DNA of 64,000 nucleotides from Plantactinospora soyae (GCF_014874095.1 NZ_JADBEB010000001.1:9176001-9240000), one strand, 5' to 3'; shown: positions 17,112 through 26,629, numbered from the stretch's first letter. The notes: generated by a model from the sequence alone, not told the origin. Numbers and translations are program-made.

Positions 17112-18110
17112 TCAGAGCCAGCCGCGCCCGTGCGCCTGCCAGCCCAACTGAAGCCGGGATCGCGATCCGGTGCGCTCCATCAGGATCTGCACCCGGCGTA
17201 CGACCGTACGGCGGCTGATCCCGAGCCGGGCGCCGACCGCCTCGTCGGTGAGGCCGGCGACCAGCAGCGAGAGCAGTTGCCGGTCCTCGGCGGAGATCTC
17301 GGCGGCCCCGGCCACCTCCGCCAGGCCGACCGATGACAGGGGCGTCGCCTGCGTCCACACCGTCTCGAAGAGCGCGATGAGGGCGTCCAACAGACCGCAC
17401 GGGTGCACCAGCAGTGCCGCGTCGTGCGCCGACGCGCTCCAGGCCAGCGGCAACAACGCCAGTTTGCGGTCCGCGACCGCGAGCTTCGTGGGTAGCGCCA
17501 CGGCGAGCCGGGCCCGTTCCCCGGAGCGGATGTGGGCGGCGACACTGGCCGTGAACTCGGCGTCCTCCAGCGCCGTGCTGTCGTACACCGCCCGATAGGA
17601 CACCCCGGCGGCCTCCCGATCGAGCTGGGTGGGGTTGATCGACGTCGGGATCGCGTACGGCGGCGCGACCAGCACCCGCATCTCCCGGCGGGCGGTCCGT
17701 TGCACCTGCTCGAAGGCCCGACCGACGGCGGCCCGCCCCGAGACGATCTCGATCAGATCCTCGGTACGCCGGTTGGCGGCCCTGCCCCGGGCCTCGGCCG
17801 CGATCCGGTGTGCCGCCTCCCGGGCCAGCTCCAGCTCCGCGTACCGGCGTCGGATCAACTGTTCGACGGCGAGGTCCGGCGGCACCGGCACGACCCGTTC
17901 GCCGGGCGGCGGGGTGCGGTGTACGAAGCCCTCCCGTTCGAGGACGGCGACGACCCGCCGTACCCGGGCCTCCGTCAGCCCCATCCGGTCGGCGAGGTCC
18001 ACCACCCGGGCGCCGCCGTGCCGGATCAGCGCGAGGTAGGTCGCCTCCTCCACCGCGCTCAGCCCGGCGGATCTCAGCACGGACGGAACCTCCTGGCTCA
18101 TCTGCGTCAT
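17112..18110 (-). CDS. TrmB-like/LuxR-type transcriptional regulator
   Basis: 332 residues. The N-terminus (10-75) is a winged helix of the TrmB/MarR type (LSAVEEATYLALIRHGGARVVDLADRMG); the middle resembles a PLD-like or effector-binding region found in TrmB-LuxR hybrids; the C-terminus (about 265-325) is a LuxR helix-turn-helix (VAGLTDEAVGARLGISRRTVVRRVQILMERTG). The gene is divergent from the subtilase at 18201 with 90 bases between the starts, and so may control it. ATG 18110 or ATG 18101 could be the start. Confidence 0.88.
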   Translation of the reverse strand: MTQMSQEVPSVLRSAGLSAVEEATYLALIRHGGARVVDLADRMGLTEARVRRVVAVLEREGFVHRTPPPGERVVPVPPDLAVEQLIRRRYAELELAREAAHRIAAEARGRAANRRTEDLIEIVSGRAAVGRAFEQVQRTARREMRVLVAPPYAIPTSINPTQLDREAAGVSYRAVYDSTALEDAEFTASVAAHIRSGERARLAVALPTKLAVADRKLALLPLAWSASAHDAALLVHPCGLLDALIALFETVWTQATPLSSVGLAEVAGAAEISAEDRQLLSLLVAGLTDEAVGARLGISRRTVVRRVQILMERTGSRSRLQLGWQAHGRGWL

Positions 18111-18111
18111 G

Positions 18112-18123
18112 GCGCAGCTGCGC
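18112..18123. promoter_or_regulatory. 12-bp palindrome between divergent regulator and subtilase
   Basis: GCGCAGCTGCGC lies directly upstream of the regulator start codon. It may be an autoregulatory site, but a GC-rich 12-mer palindrome can occur by chance. Confidence 0.3.
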
Positions 18124-18200
18124 TCACTCTAGATCTTTCCCCTCGCGGTGACGAAGTGTGACGCTGCCTGAGCATCCAGAGGCACGTCAAGGGAGACTAC

Positions 18201-21200
18201 GTGGCCAAGCCACTACGGACGGTCGCCATATTTGTGGTCGCCGTCGCCATCCTGACAGCCGGCGCTCCGCCGGCCGCCGCCACACCGGACGGTGGCGCAG
18301 TCACGCCAGCGGCGCCGGGCGCACCGGTGGCGACCCACACCGTCACCCTGGTGACCGGCAACGTGGTCCGGCTCTCCACCTTTCCCGACGGCCGGCAGGT
18401 GGCCGAGGTGGACGATCGGGGTACGCCGAGGGGACTCGGTTTCCAGCTGTCCGAACGCGACGGTGACGTCCACGTCACGCCCTACGAGGCGCTGCCCCTG
18501 GTAGCCGCGGGGCGGCTCGACCCGGCCCTGTTCAACATCACCGATCTGGTCGCCGAGGGCTACCACGACGCGGCCCGCTCGACGCTGCCGCTGCTGCTCA
18601 CCGGAGCGCCCACCGCACCGGGGCTGCGCGCCGTCGCGCCGGCCACCCCGACCGGGGCCACCCGGCAGCGCGAACTGTCCAGCATCGGCGCGGTCGCGGT
18701 CCGCGAGGAGAAGTCCCGGGCCCGCGACTTCTGGACCACCATCACCGGCGGTGCCACCACCGCCGGGAACCGGCCGAAGGCCGGCCCCTCGAGGTCCGTT
18801 CCGGCCGACCCGCCGACCCTCGCCACCGGGTTCGACAAGATCTGGCTGGACCGCCGGGTCCGGGCCGACCTGACCGAGAGCGTGCCGCAGATCGGCGCAC
18901 CCGCCGCCTGGCGGTCCGGGTACGACGGCAAGGGTGTCAAGGTGGCCGTCCTGGACAGCGGCTACGACCCGACCCACCCCGACCTCGCCGGCCGGGTGAG
19001 CGGCGCGGCGAGCTTCACCGGTACGCCCGACACCACGGACCGGTTCGGCCACGGCACCCATGTCGCGGCCACCATCGCCGGCAGCGGCGCCGGCCGTCAG
19101 CCCAGCGGCAGCGCCGGTCAGCAGCAGGGCGGCAACGCCGGTCGTCAACCCAGCGGCGACGACCCCGGGTCGGGGCGGGACGGCAGGGGGCAGGACGGCA
19201 AGGATGTCGGTGGCAAGGGTGTCGCCCCCGGGGCGGAACTGCTGATCGGCAAGGTGCTCGACGACACCGGTTCGGCCGACCTCTCCTGGGTGATCGCCGG
19301 AATGGAGTGGGCGGTGCGGCAGGGGGCCAGGGTGGTCAACCTAAGCCTCGGCGGCCCGGCGGCCGAGGGCCCCGATCCGGTCACCGAGGCGCTCGACGCG
19401 TTGAGCGCCAGCTCCGGCACGCTCTTCGTGGTGAGCGCCGGCAACGCCGGCCCCGGCCGGCAGACCGTCGCCACCCCGGGTACGGCTGATCGGGCGCTGA
19501 CCGTCGGCGCCGTCGACGGGCGCGACGGGATCGCCGACTTCTCCAGCCGGGGGCCACGGCTCGGGGACGGCGCCGTCAAGCCGGAACTGACCGCCCCCGG
19601 GGTCGGAATCGTCGCGGCCCGCGCCGCCGGCACCACCCTCGGCGAGGTCGTCGATGCCGACTACACCTCGATGTCGGGAACCTCGATGGCCGCCCCGCAC
19701 GTCGCCGGGGCGGCGGCCCTGCTCGCCCAGCGGCATCCGGACTGGCGGGCCGAACAGCTCAAGGCCGCCCTGGTCAGTAGCGCCACCGAGACGCCCGGTA
19801 CGCCGACCTGGACCCAGGGCGCCGGCCGGGTCGACGTGGCGGCGGCGCTGGACCAGGAGATCAGCATCGACACCGCGACCGTCACCCTCGGAAAGATCCC
19901 GGCCGGTACGCCGCCCCGGACAGCCACCGTCAGCTACCCGAACCCGGGCCGCCGGCCGATCACCCTCACCCTGGCCGCCGAGGCCCGGGACGTGGGCGCC
20001 AGCAACCGGCGGGCGGTCCTCGGCGTCACACCGAGCCGGCTCACCATCCCGGCCGGCGGGCGGGCCAGCGCGGTCGTACGCCTCGATCCGACCGCCACCG
20101 TTCCGAACCTGTACGCCGGCCTGCTGACCGCCCGGGGCGGCGGCGCGGAGCTGCGTACCCCGATCGGTTTTCATGTGGTGCCGCCCACCCGCACCGTGAC
20201 CATCGAGGCGGTCGCCCGGGACGGGGGTGCCCCGGCCGACTTCTACAGCCGCAGTCAGCTCTGGAACCTGGACACCGGCGAGACGTTCTGGGCGCACTTC
20301 GCCGACGGGCGGCCAGCCACCGTGGCGGTGCCGGCCGGTCGGTACGCCCTGACGACGTTGGTGATGAGCACGGCCGAGTCGGGCTCTCCGAAGGACGCCG
20401 TGCTGCTCAGTGAACCGGAGCTGACCGTCGAGTCGGACCGGACCGTGCGCCAGGACGCGCGGACCGCGAAGGAGATCCGCGTCGACACCCCGGACGAGAC
20501 CACGATGGAAAGGGTCGCGCTGGTCTGGCAGCGCGACACGAAGGCGGGGTCGCTGCTGATCGGCGAGTCGGTCAATTCGGATCAGATCCGCCGGGTGTAC
20601 GCCGGGCCGACCCGTCCGGTGTCGACCGGCAGCTTCCAGTTCTTCAGCCGGTGGGATCTGGCCGCCCCGATGCTCACCGCCCGGGTGACCGGTGCCGGCG
20701 GTTTCGCCGTGCCGGAACTCCAGGCGGTCGAGGGCGCGCCGCCGCTGGACGGACGGTCGACGGCCCGTCTGGTCGACGGGGGCGACGGTACCCCCGCCGA
20801 GTTGGCCGGGGCCGGCGCCCGGGACGGGGTCGTACTGCTCCGGCTCGCTGCCGGCGGCGACGAGGAGCCGGGCATCGCGCAGTTGCGGGCGGCCGGCGCG
20901 GCAGGCGCGAAGGCGGTGATCCTGGCGGGGCCGCTCCCGGGCCACTACTACATGAACGGCAACGTCTCGACGGTCGCGGCGTACGGCGTGGACGCGGACG
21001 TCGCCCGGCGACTGCGGGACCGGCTGGCCAGCGGGCCGGCGACGATCGACCTGGACGCGGTGGCGCGGTCGCCGTACCGGTACGACCTGCTGCTGCCGGA
21101 ACTGGACCGGATCCCGGAGGACCTGCACTACACGGTGCGGGATCTGGCACTGGCCACGGTCGAGTCCGAGTTCCACCAGCACACGACGGAGATGCTGGCC

Positions 21201-22124
21201 CGGGAGACCCGGGCCGGTTACCCGGACGGCGTGATGACCGGGTTCGGCTTCAGCCGCAACATCACCGAGGCGCATCGCCGGACCGACCGGATCAGCACCC
21301 GGGGCGTCGCCTGGCGGAGCAGCGCCATCATCGAGGCGTACGACGTGGGCCGGCCGCAGGGGCAGATGTACGGGCCGTTGCGGGCGTACCGGGCCGGTGA
21401 CCGGGTGCGGGAGGTGTGGTTCCCGGCCCTGACGCGTCCCGCCCTGCCCTCGGGGGTGACACCGGATCACGCGTACGGGCTGCCGGTCAACCGGGCGCAC
21501 GACGCGATCCGGGTCGCAGTCCCGCAGTACGCCAACGGTGACGCCACGGCGTACGGCTGGATCGACGGCCGCTCCGACCGGACCGAACTGACCCTGCGCC
21601 GGGCCGGTACCGTCGTCGGCCGGAGCACCGGCTCGGCGGCCCAGTTCACGGTGCCCGGCGGCAGTGCGCGGTACGAGCTGCGGCTCGACGTGACCCGCGA
21701 CCAGTTCGCCGGGGAGCAGCCGTGGTGGACCACGTCCACGGCGACCTCGACGATCTGGACGTTCCGCTCCGGACGGCCGCACGGCGACCAGCCGGCGGTG
21801 CTGCCACTGCCACAGGTGCAGTACGACCTCGACACCGACCTGACCAACGCGGTCCGGGCCGACCGGCCGTACGGGTTGGTGTTGCGGCCGGGGTACCAGC
21901 CCGGAGCGAAGGGGCCGGGCCGGTTCACGGTGGAGGTGGCGGTGTCGTACGACGACGGGGCGCACTGGCAGGCGGCGCCCGGCCGGGGTGACCGGGAGAT
22001 CGTCGTGACGGTGCCGGCCGCACCCGCCGGGGCGGAGTTCGGCACGCTCCGGATCACCGCCCGGGACCGGGACGGCAACGGCATCGCGCAGACCATCACC
22101 CGGGCCTGGCGGGTGACCCGCTGA
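18201..22124 (+). CDS. Secreted S8 family serine peptidase (large subtilase)
   Basis: 1307 residues. Signal peptide (1-27), a pro-region, then a subtilisin domain with Asp252 (VAVLDSG), His284 (GHGTHVAA), Asn415 (SAGN) and Ser495 (GTSMAAPH). A low-complexity Gly/Gln/Asp insert (297-339, with the phrase GRQPSG repeated) follows the catalytic His, where family members have a short loop. About 800 further residues form beta-rich modules, including a PA-like stretch near 860-940 (GVVLLRLAAGG, AGAKAVILAG). There is no anchor. The start is GTG with GGGAGA. Probably a released protease; divergent from the TrmB-LuxR regulator, and paralogous in layout to the subtilase at 218. Confidence 0.95.
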   Translation: MAKPLRTVAIFVVAVAILTAGAPPAAATPDGGAVTPAAPGAPVATHTVTLVTGNVVRLSTFPDGRQVAEVDDRGTPRGLGFQLSERDGDVHVTPYEALPLVAAGRLDPALFNITDLVAEGYHDAARSTLPLLLTGAPTAPGLRAVAPATPTGATRQRELSSIGAVAVREEKSRARDFWTTITGGATTAGNRPKAGPSRSVPADPPTLATGFDKIWLDRRVRADLTESVPQIGAPAAWRSGYDGKGVKVAVLDSGYDPTHPDLAGRVSGAASFTGTPDTTDRFGHGTHVAATIAGSGAGRQPSGSAGQQQGGNAGRQPSGDDPGSGRDGRGQDGKDVGGKGVAPGAELLIGKVLDDTGSADLSWVIAGMEWAVRQGARVVNLSLGGPAAEGPDPVTEALDALSASSGTLFVVSAGNAGPGRQTVATPGTADRALTVGAVDGRDGIADFSSRGPRLGDGAVKPELTAPGVGIVAARAAGTTLGEVVDADYTSMSGTSMAAPHVAGAAALLAQRHPDWRAEQLKAALVSSATETPGTPTWTQGAGRVDVAAALDQEISIDTATVTLGKIPAGTPPRTATVSYPNPGRRPITLTLAAEARDVGASNRRAVLGVTPSRLTIPAGGRASAVVRLDPTATVPNLYAGLLTARGGGAELRTPIGFHVVPPTRTVTIEAVARDGGAPADFYSRSQLWNLDTGETFWAHFADGRPATVAVPAGRYALTTLVMSTAESGSPKDAVLLSEPELTVESDRTVRQDARTAKEIRVDTPDETTMERVALVWQRDTKAGSLLIGESVNSDQIRRVYAGPTRPVSTGSFQFFSRWDLAAPMLTARVTGAGGFAVPELQAVEGAPPLDGRSTARLVDGGDGTPAELAGAGARDGVVLLRLAAGGDEEPGIAQLRAAGAAGAKAVILAGPLPGHYYMNGNVSTVAAYGVDADVARRLRDRLASGPATIDLDAVARSPYRYDLLLPELDRIPEDLHYTVRDLALATVESEFHQHTTEMLARETRAGYPDGVMTGFGFSRNITEAHRRTDRISTRGVAWRSSAIIEAYDVGRPQGQMYGPLRAYRAGDRVREVWFPALTRPALPSGVTPDHAYGLPVNRAHDAIRVAVPQYANGDATAYGWIDGRSDRTELTLRRAGTVVGRSTGSAAQFTVPGGSARYELRLDVTRDQFAGEQPWWTTSTATSTIWTFRSGRPHGDQPAVLPLPQVQYDLDTDLTNAVRADRPYGLVLRPGYQPGAKGPGRFTVEVAVSYDDGAHWQAAPGRGDREIVVTVPAAPAGAEFGTLRITARDRDGNGIAQTITRAWRVTR

Positions 22125-22393
22125 CCTGAGCACGCTGCCGGGAGAGGTCGGGCCCGGGTCGGTGGATGCCGGCCCGGGCCCGATCCGCGCGTGAGGACGG
22201 TCCACATCCGATATACGTAACGATTAAGTAACCCTGTGTGGCGAGCTTGCGGGCCCGGGATCGGCTCGGGACCCTTTCAACGGCCCAATGGTCCGCCGAC
22301 CATCCCCCGCGATCGCTCCCGTCCGGACGGACCGCCAGTGCGACATTCCGGGCCGTCGGGCCGCTACCGTGCCCGCCACACTCAGGAGGCACG

Positions 22394-23284
22394 ATGGAGC
22401 ACACCACCACACCACAGATCCGGATCGGGCGACGGATCGCGGCCGGCGCGGCGGCCCTCGGCCTCGGCCTCGGGCTGGGCCTGGCCAGCATCGTCCCGGC
22501 CCCCGCCAACGCCGGGGCCACGGTCGGCTACGTCCGGCTGGCCCACCTGTCGCCGGACACCCCGGCCGTCGACGTCTACCTCGGCGCCGCGACCGACTCG
22601 ACGGAACCGCAGGTGTTCAAGGCGGTCGGCTACGGCGTGCTGTCGCCGTACCTGCCGTTGCCGGTCGGCCCGTACGTGGTGGCGATGCGCAGGGCCGGCG
22701 CCGCCGCCACGGATCCGCCGGTACTCACCGAACGGGTCTCGGTGGCCGCCGGCAAGGCGTACACCGTCGCCGGTGTCGGCCGGTACGCCGAACTGGGACT
22801 GAAGGTGCTCGACGACGACCTGACCGCACCGCCGGACGGCCGGGCGAAGGTACGGGTGGTGCAGGCGTCGGTACGCGCACCGGTGATCGACGTGTCGGTG
22901 GCCGAGGGGGCGAGCATCGCCAGTGGCGTGCAGTTCGCCACCACCACCGCGTACCACCAGGTCGCGCCGGGGCGGTCGACGCTGCGGCTGTCGGCCACCG
23001 GCGCGAAGCCGACGACGGTCGACGTGTCGCTCACCGACGGCACGGTCTACTCGCTGCTGGTGCTCGACGCGAAGCAGAGTGGCCTGACCACCGAGCTGCG
23101 GGTCGACGCGCGGGGCGGAGTGGTGGTGCCGACCGGTGGCGTGGACACCGGTGCCGGCGGTACGGCCGGCCGGAGCGCGTCGACGTACCCGATCGGGCTG
23201 GCCTCGGTCGGTGCGCTCCTCGCGGTCGTCGTCGCGGCGACCGGCCGGCGCCTTCGCCAGCGCCGCCCGCGCCGCACCTCGTGA
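22394..23284 (+). CDS. DUF4397 surface protein, likely sortase substrate
   Basis: 296 residues. Signal peptide (about 1-40), DUF4397 beta domain (about 42-250; VRLAHLSPDTPAVDVYLG is the family hallmark), a Gly/Thr-rich stretch (VVVPTGGVDTGAGGT), a hydrophobic helix (about 262-282) and a basic tail (RRLRQRRPRR). That last arrangement is a cell-wall sorting signal in outline, although no LPXTG is present. The class F sortase gene starts two bases after the stop codon, and the two were probably made for each other. ATG 22394 has AGGAGG four bases upstream. The DUF4397 role is not known. Confidence 0.9.
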   Translation: MEHTTTPQIRIGRRIAAGAAALGLGLGLGLASIVPAPANAGATVGYVRLAHLSPDTPAVDVYLGAATDSTEPQVFKAVGYGVLSPYLPLPVGPYVVAMRRAGAAATDPPVLTERVSVAAGKAYTVAGVGRYAELGLKVLDDDLTAPPDGRAKVRVVQASVRAPVIDVSVAEGASIASGVQFATTTAYHQVAPGRSTLRLSATGAKPTTVDVSLTDGTVYSLLVLDAKQSGLTTELRVDARGGVVVPTGGVDTGAGGTAGRSASTYPIGLASVGALLAVVVAATGRRLRQRRPRRTS

Positions 23285-23285
23285 G

Positions 23286-24176
23286 ATGACGGAAGGCCCG
23301 ACCGCGCCCGGCACCGCCCGCTGGTGGCGTCGGGTGCGGGCCCGCGCGTCCCGACCGGCCCCCGGCTCCGGCCCGACCCGGTACGGTGCTCCGCTGCGTC
23401 GGGGTGGTCTGCGGTATCTGGTGGAGTCCGTCGCCGGCGACCTCGTCGGCGTCATCACCGGCCGGTCGGCGGTCGCAGCAGGTCGACGGCCGGCCGCGCG
23501 GCCGGCCGCGCCGAGCCTGGTCAGCCTGCTGCTCTGTGCCGTGCTCGGCGCCGGACTCGGCGGCACGGTGGCCGGCGACAATCGGCCGGCGGCCACGCCC
23601 GACCACGCCACGACGACCGACTACACCGCGACGACCCGGATCCGGCCGGCGGACTGCCCGGTCGACTGCCCGCCCGCCGCGACCCGGACCGACGGCCGGA
23701 CACCCACCGGCCCACCAACCCGGGTACGGATCCCACGGATCCGGGTCGACTCGACGCTGGCCCGGCTGCGCCTGGACCGGACCGGCCGACTCGCCGCACC
23801 CGCCGACTTCGCCGAGGCCGGTTGGTACGCCGGAGGAACCGCACCCGGTGACGTCGGGCCGGCGGTGATCGCCGGGCACGTCGACTCGGCGGCCGGACCG
23901 GCGGTGTTCCACCGGCTCTCCCAGTTGCGACCGGGCGACCGGATCGAGGTACGGCGGGACGACGGATGGGTCCCGTTCCGGGTGACCGGGCTCAGCCGGT
24001 ACGCCAAGGACGACTTTCCGACAGCCGCCGTCTACGGGCCCACCCCCGGACCCGAGTTGCGCCTGATCACCTGTGCCGGGGTGTTCCACCGGCCGACCGG
24101 ACACTATCTGGACAACCTGGTCGTCTTCGCCGTCGCCGACCTGCCGGTGGTGATCCCGAACTCGGTCGCCGGCTGA
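23286..24176 (+). CDS. Class F sortase
   Basis: 296 residues. An N-terminal cytoplasmic stretch and one membrane helix (about 77-97) are followed by a sortase beta-barrel with His198 (VIAGHVDS), Cys263 (LITCAG) and Arg269 as the best catalytic Arg candidate (VFHRPTGHY). The family class is taken from this motif set and from the small size. It is a cysteine transpeptidase outside the membrane that ties substrates to the wall or to each other. It begins one base after the DUF4397 stop, without its own clear ribosome site, so translation is probably coupled. Confidence 0.9.
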   Translation: MTEGPTAPGTARWWRRVRARASRPAPGSGPTRYGAPLRRGGLRYLVESVAGDLVGVITGRSAVAAGRRPAARPAAPSLVSLLLCAVLGAGLGGTVAGDNRPAATPDHATTTDYTATTRIRPADCPVDCPPAATRTDGRTPTGPPTRVRIPRIRVDSTLARLRLDRTGRLAAPADFAEAGWYAGGTAPGDVGPAVIAGHVDSAAGPAVFHRLSQLRPGDRIEVRRDDGWVPFRVTGLSRYAKDDFPTAAVYGPTPGPELRLITCAGVFHRPTGHYLDNLVVFAVADLPVVIPNSVAG

Positions 24177-24220
24177 CGGCCCGCCGGCCCGGAGGACCGG
24201 CCCGTCCCCGAGGAGTCGAA

Positions 24221-24571
24221 TCAGACCCGGCGTCGACCCGCGAACCCGCACTCCACCCGGTGGTACCAGCCCACGTCGTCGTCCCCCTCCAGCCAGCACC
24301 ACAGCACCGGCCGGCCGTCGCGCTCGCCGGCGAAGTCGAGTAGCACCGGCGCGAAGCCCTTGACCTGGATCTCGTGCCCGGACAGCTCCTCCAGGATGCC
24401 GAAGATCCGTGCCTCCAGCCCCTTGACCTCCGGCAGCCCACCCAGCGGGCTCGCTCCTCGGTCGGTGAGGTCGGTACGCAGCTCGGCCAGATCGGCCCGG
24501 AGCGTGATGAGCTCGTCGATCCGGGGACGCAGCGTGGCGATCATGTGGCGAGCCTGGGCAAGGGTGAACAC
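24221..24571 (-). CDS. DUF2203 family protein
   Basis: 116 residues. The pattern FTLAQARHMIATLRPRIDELITLRADL, then LPEVKGLEARIFGILEELSGHEIQVKGFAPVLLDFAGERDGRPVLWCWLEGDDDVGWYHR split by short gaps, matches the DUF2203 family of small soluble proteins with an N-terminal coiled-coil helix. The function is not known. The start is a GTG without a strong ribosome site. It is convergent with the sortase and lies 66 bases downstream of proC. Confidence 0.88.
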   Translation of the reverse strand: MFTLAQARHMIATLRPRIDELITLRADLAELRTDLTDRGASPLGGLPEVKGLEARIFGILEELSGHEIQVKGFAPVLLDFAGERDGRPVLWCWLEGDDDVGWYHRVECGFAGRRRV

Positions 24572-24637
24572 GCTGGCCAGTATGGGGCACAGGACCCGGC
24601 GCCGCGCCCGCGCAACGGCTCAGCCGCGCCGGCCCGC

Positions 24638-25456
24638 TCAGTCGTGCTGGGCGGCGATCTCCCGGGCCCGGTCCCGGGCCGCCTCGAGGGCGGCCAGCAG
24701 CGCGGCCCGGACGCCGTGGTTCTCCAGCTCCCGGATCGCCGAGATCGTCGTACCGGCCGGCGAGGTCACCGCCTCGCGCAACTTCACCGGGTGCTCGCCG
24801 GAATCACGCAGCATGATCGCGGATCCGATCGCAGTCTGCACGATCAGGTCGTGGGCCACCTGACGGGGCAGGCCGAGCAGGATTCCGGCGTCGATCATCG
24901 CCTCGACCAGCAGGTAGAAGTAGGCCGGTCCGGAACCGGACAACGCGGTCACCGCGTCCTGCTGTGCCTCGGGGACCCGGATGGTCGCGCCCAGCGGCCG
25001 GAACATCTCCTCGGCGAGTTCCAGGTGGGCCGCTGTCGCGTGCCCACCGGCCGAGAGCGCCGTCATCGCCTGGTCGACAAGTGCCGGTGTGTTCGTCATG
25101 ACCCGGATCACCGGCGTGCCCTCGGGCAGCCGCCGGGCAAAGAAGCTCGTCGGCAGGCCGGCGCAGAGCGAGATCAGCAACTTGTCGGCCGGCACCTTCG
25201 GCCCGATCTCGTCGAGCAGCGCCGCCGCGTCCTGCGGCTTCACCGACACGGCGAGAACGTCCGCCTCCGCGACCGCGGCCAGGTTGTCGACCACCTGTAC
25301 GCCGTACCGGGTGGCGATCTCCTCGGCCCTGCTCTGCCGTCGCGTCGTGGCCAGCAGCCGGTCCGCCGGCCATCCCGCCCGAAGCAGCCCGGAGAGCATC
25401 AACTCGCCGATCTTCCCGGTGCCGATCACGGCCACCGTGTGCGCTCCCGGCGCCAT
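24638..25456 (-). CDS. proC: Pyrroline-5-carboxylate reductase
   Basis: 272 residues, the usual family length. The NAD(P) motif GTGKIG is at 12-17; the C-terminal signature region contains ALSGSGPAYFYLLVEAM and REAVTSPAGTTISAI, typical of ProC. It reduces 1-pyrroline-5-carboxylate to L-proline, the last step of proline synthesis, in the cytosol. AGGAGG precedes the ATG. The upstream phosphofructokinase is on the same strand but is separated by a long hairpin, so proC probably has its own promoter. Confidence 0.96.
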   Translation of the reverse strand: MAPGAHTVAVIGTGKIGELMLSGLLRAGWPADRLLATTRRQSRAEEIATRYGVQVVDNLAAVAEADVLAVSVKPQDAAALLDEIGPKVPADKLLISLCAGLPTSFFARRLPEGTPVIRVMTNTPALVDQAMTALSAGGHATAAHLELAEEMFRPLGATIRVPEAQQDAVTALSGSGPAYFYLLVEAMIDAGILLGLPRQVAHDLIVQTAIGSAIMLRDSGEHPVKLREAVTSPAGTTISAIRELENHGVRAALLAALEAARDRAREIAAQHD

Positions 25457-25516
25457 CGCTCCTCCTCAGGTGAAAGCCGTCAAGCCATCGCGGTCGGGTG
25501 GCCACACCGGCCGGCG

Positions 25517-25586
25517 GGGGTGGCCCGCCGTGCCCGGCGGAGAGATCAAGCCTGACCGCTCGGAGCCGGGCACGGCGGGCCACCCC
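25517..25586. terminator. Hairpin with 21-bp perfect stem downstream of phosphofructokinase
   Basis: Arms 25517-25537 and 25566-25586 are exact complements, with a 28-base loop. Located between the phosphofructokinase stop and the proC start on the minus strand. An unusually long stem for a terminator, with no U-tract. Confidence 0.7.
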
Positions 25587-25600
25587 ACCACCGCGAGACG

Positions 25601-26629
25601 TCAGCTGCCGAAGAAGACCTCGGCCTCGGTGTAGCGCTCCAGCGGCACGGTCTTCAGCTCACGGGTCGCCTCGGCCAGCGGGACCCGGACGATGTCGGTG
25701 CCCTGCATGGCGACCATCTTGCCCCAGTCGCCCTCGTTCACCGCGTCGATCGCCTGCAGGCCGAGCCGGGTGGCGAGAACCCGGTCGAACGCGGTCGGGG
25801 TGCCACCGCGCTGGATGTGCCCGAGTACGACCGTCCGGGCCTCCTTGCCGGTCTTCGCCTCCAGCTGCTGCGCGAGCCACTGCCCGATGCCACCGAGCCG
25901 GACGTGGCCGAACGCGTCCAGCTCCTTGTTGTGCAGCACCATCTGACCGTCGAGCGGCTGTGCGCCCTCCGCCACGACCACGATCGGGGCGTACTGGTGC
26001 TGGAACCGCTTCTCGACGTACCCGGCGACCTGCTCCACGTCGAACTGCCGCTCCGGCAGCAGGATCACGTTCGCGCCACCGGCGAGCCCCGCGTGCAGGG
26101 CGATCCAGCCGGCGTGCCGACCCATCACCTCGACGACCAGGGTGCGGTGGTGGCTCTCGGCCGTGGTGTGCAGCCGGTCGATCGCCTCCATCGCGATGTT
26201 CACCGCGGTGTCGAACCCGAACGTGTAGTCGGTGGCGCTCAGGTCGTTGTCGATCGTCTTCGGTACGCCGACCACCTGGACGCCGAGCTCGTGCAGCTTG
26301 GTGGCGACACCGAGGGTGTCCTCACCGCCGATCGCCACCAACGCGTCCACGCCCTGCTCGGCGAGGTTGGTCTTGATCTGCTCGACCCCGCCATCGATCT
26401 TGAAGGGGTTGGTCCGGGAGGAGCCCAGGATCGTGCCGCCACGCGGCAGGATGCCCCGCACCTCCGCGATGCCGAGCGGCTTGGTCAGCCCCTCCAGCGG
26501 ACCGCGCCAACCGTCGCGGAATCCGACGAAGTCGTGGCCGTAGGTGGCAACGCCCTTCCGCACCACCGCTCGGATCACCGCGTTCAGACCCGGGCAGTCA
26601 CCACCACCGGTGAGCACGCCGATACGCAT
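25601..26629 (-). CDS. pfkA: 6-phosphofructokinase, probably PPi- or mixed-type
   Basis: 342 residues, complete. The enzyme carries GGG at 8-10, GGEDT at 101-105 and PKTIDND at 123-129. Sequence numbering coincides with the E. coli enzyme: the position that is Gly104 in ATP-dependent enzymes is Asp104 here, and position 124 is Lys (Gly in ATP type). Both substitutions are characteristic of pyrophosphate-dependent enzymes such as that of Amycolatopsis methanolica. It phosphorylates fructose 6-phosphate to the 1,6-bisphosphate in glycolysis; a PPi-using enzyme would be reversible. The phosphoryl donor is an inference from residues only. Confidence 0.93.
   Translation of the reverse strand: MRIGVLTGGGDCPGLNAVIRAVVRKGVATYGHDFVGFRDGWRGPLEGLTKPLGIAEVRGILPRGGTILGSSRTNPFKIDGGVEQIKTNLAEQGVDALVAIGGEDTLGVATKLHELGVQVVGVPKTIDNDLSATDYTFGFDTAVNIAMEAIDRLHTTAESHHRTLVVEVMGRHAGWIALHAGLAGGANVILLPERQFDVEQVAGYVEKRFQHQYAPIVVVAEGAQPLDGQMVLHNKELDAFGHVRLGGIGQWLAQQLEAKTGKEARTVVLGHIQRGGTPTAFDRVLATRLGLQAIDAVNEGDWGKMVAMQGTDIVRVPLAEATRELKTVPLERYTEAEVFFGS

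Noticed and set aside
19341-22205. Long minus-strand frame across the large subtilase
   Set aside because: Shadow frame without motifs; subtilase residues are on the plus strand.
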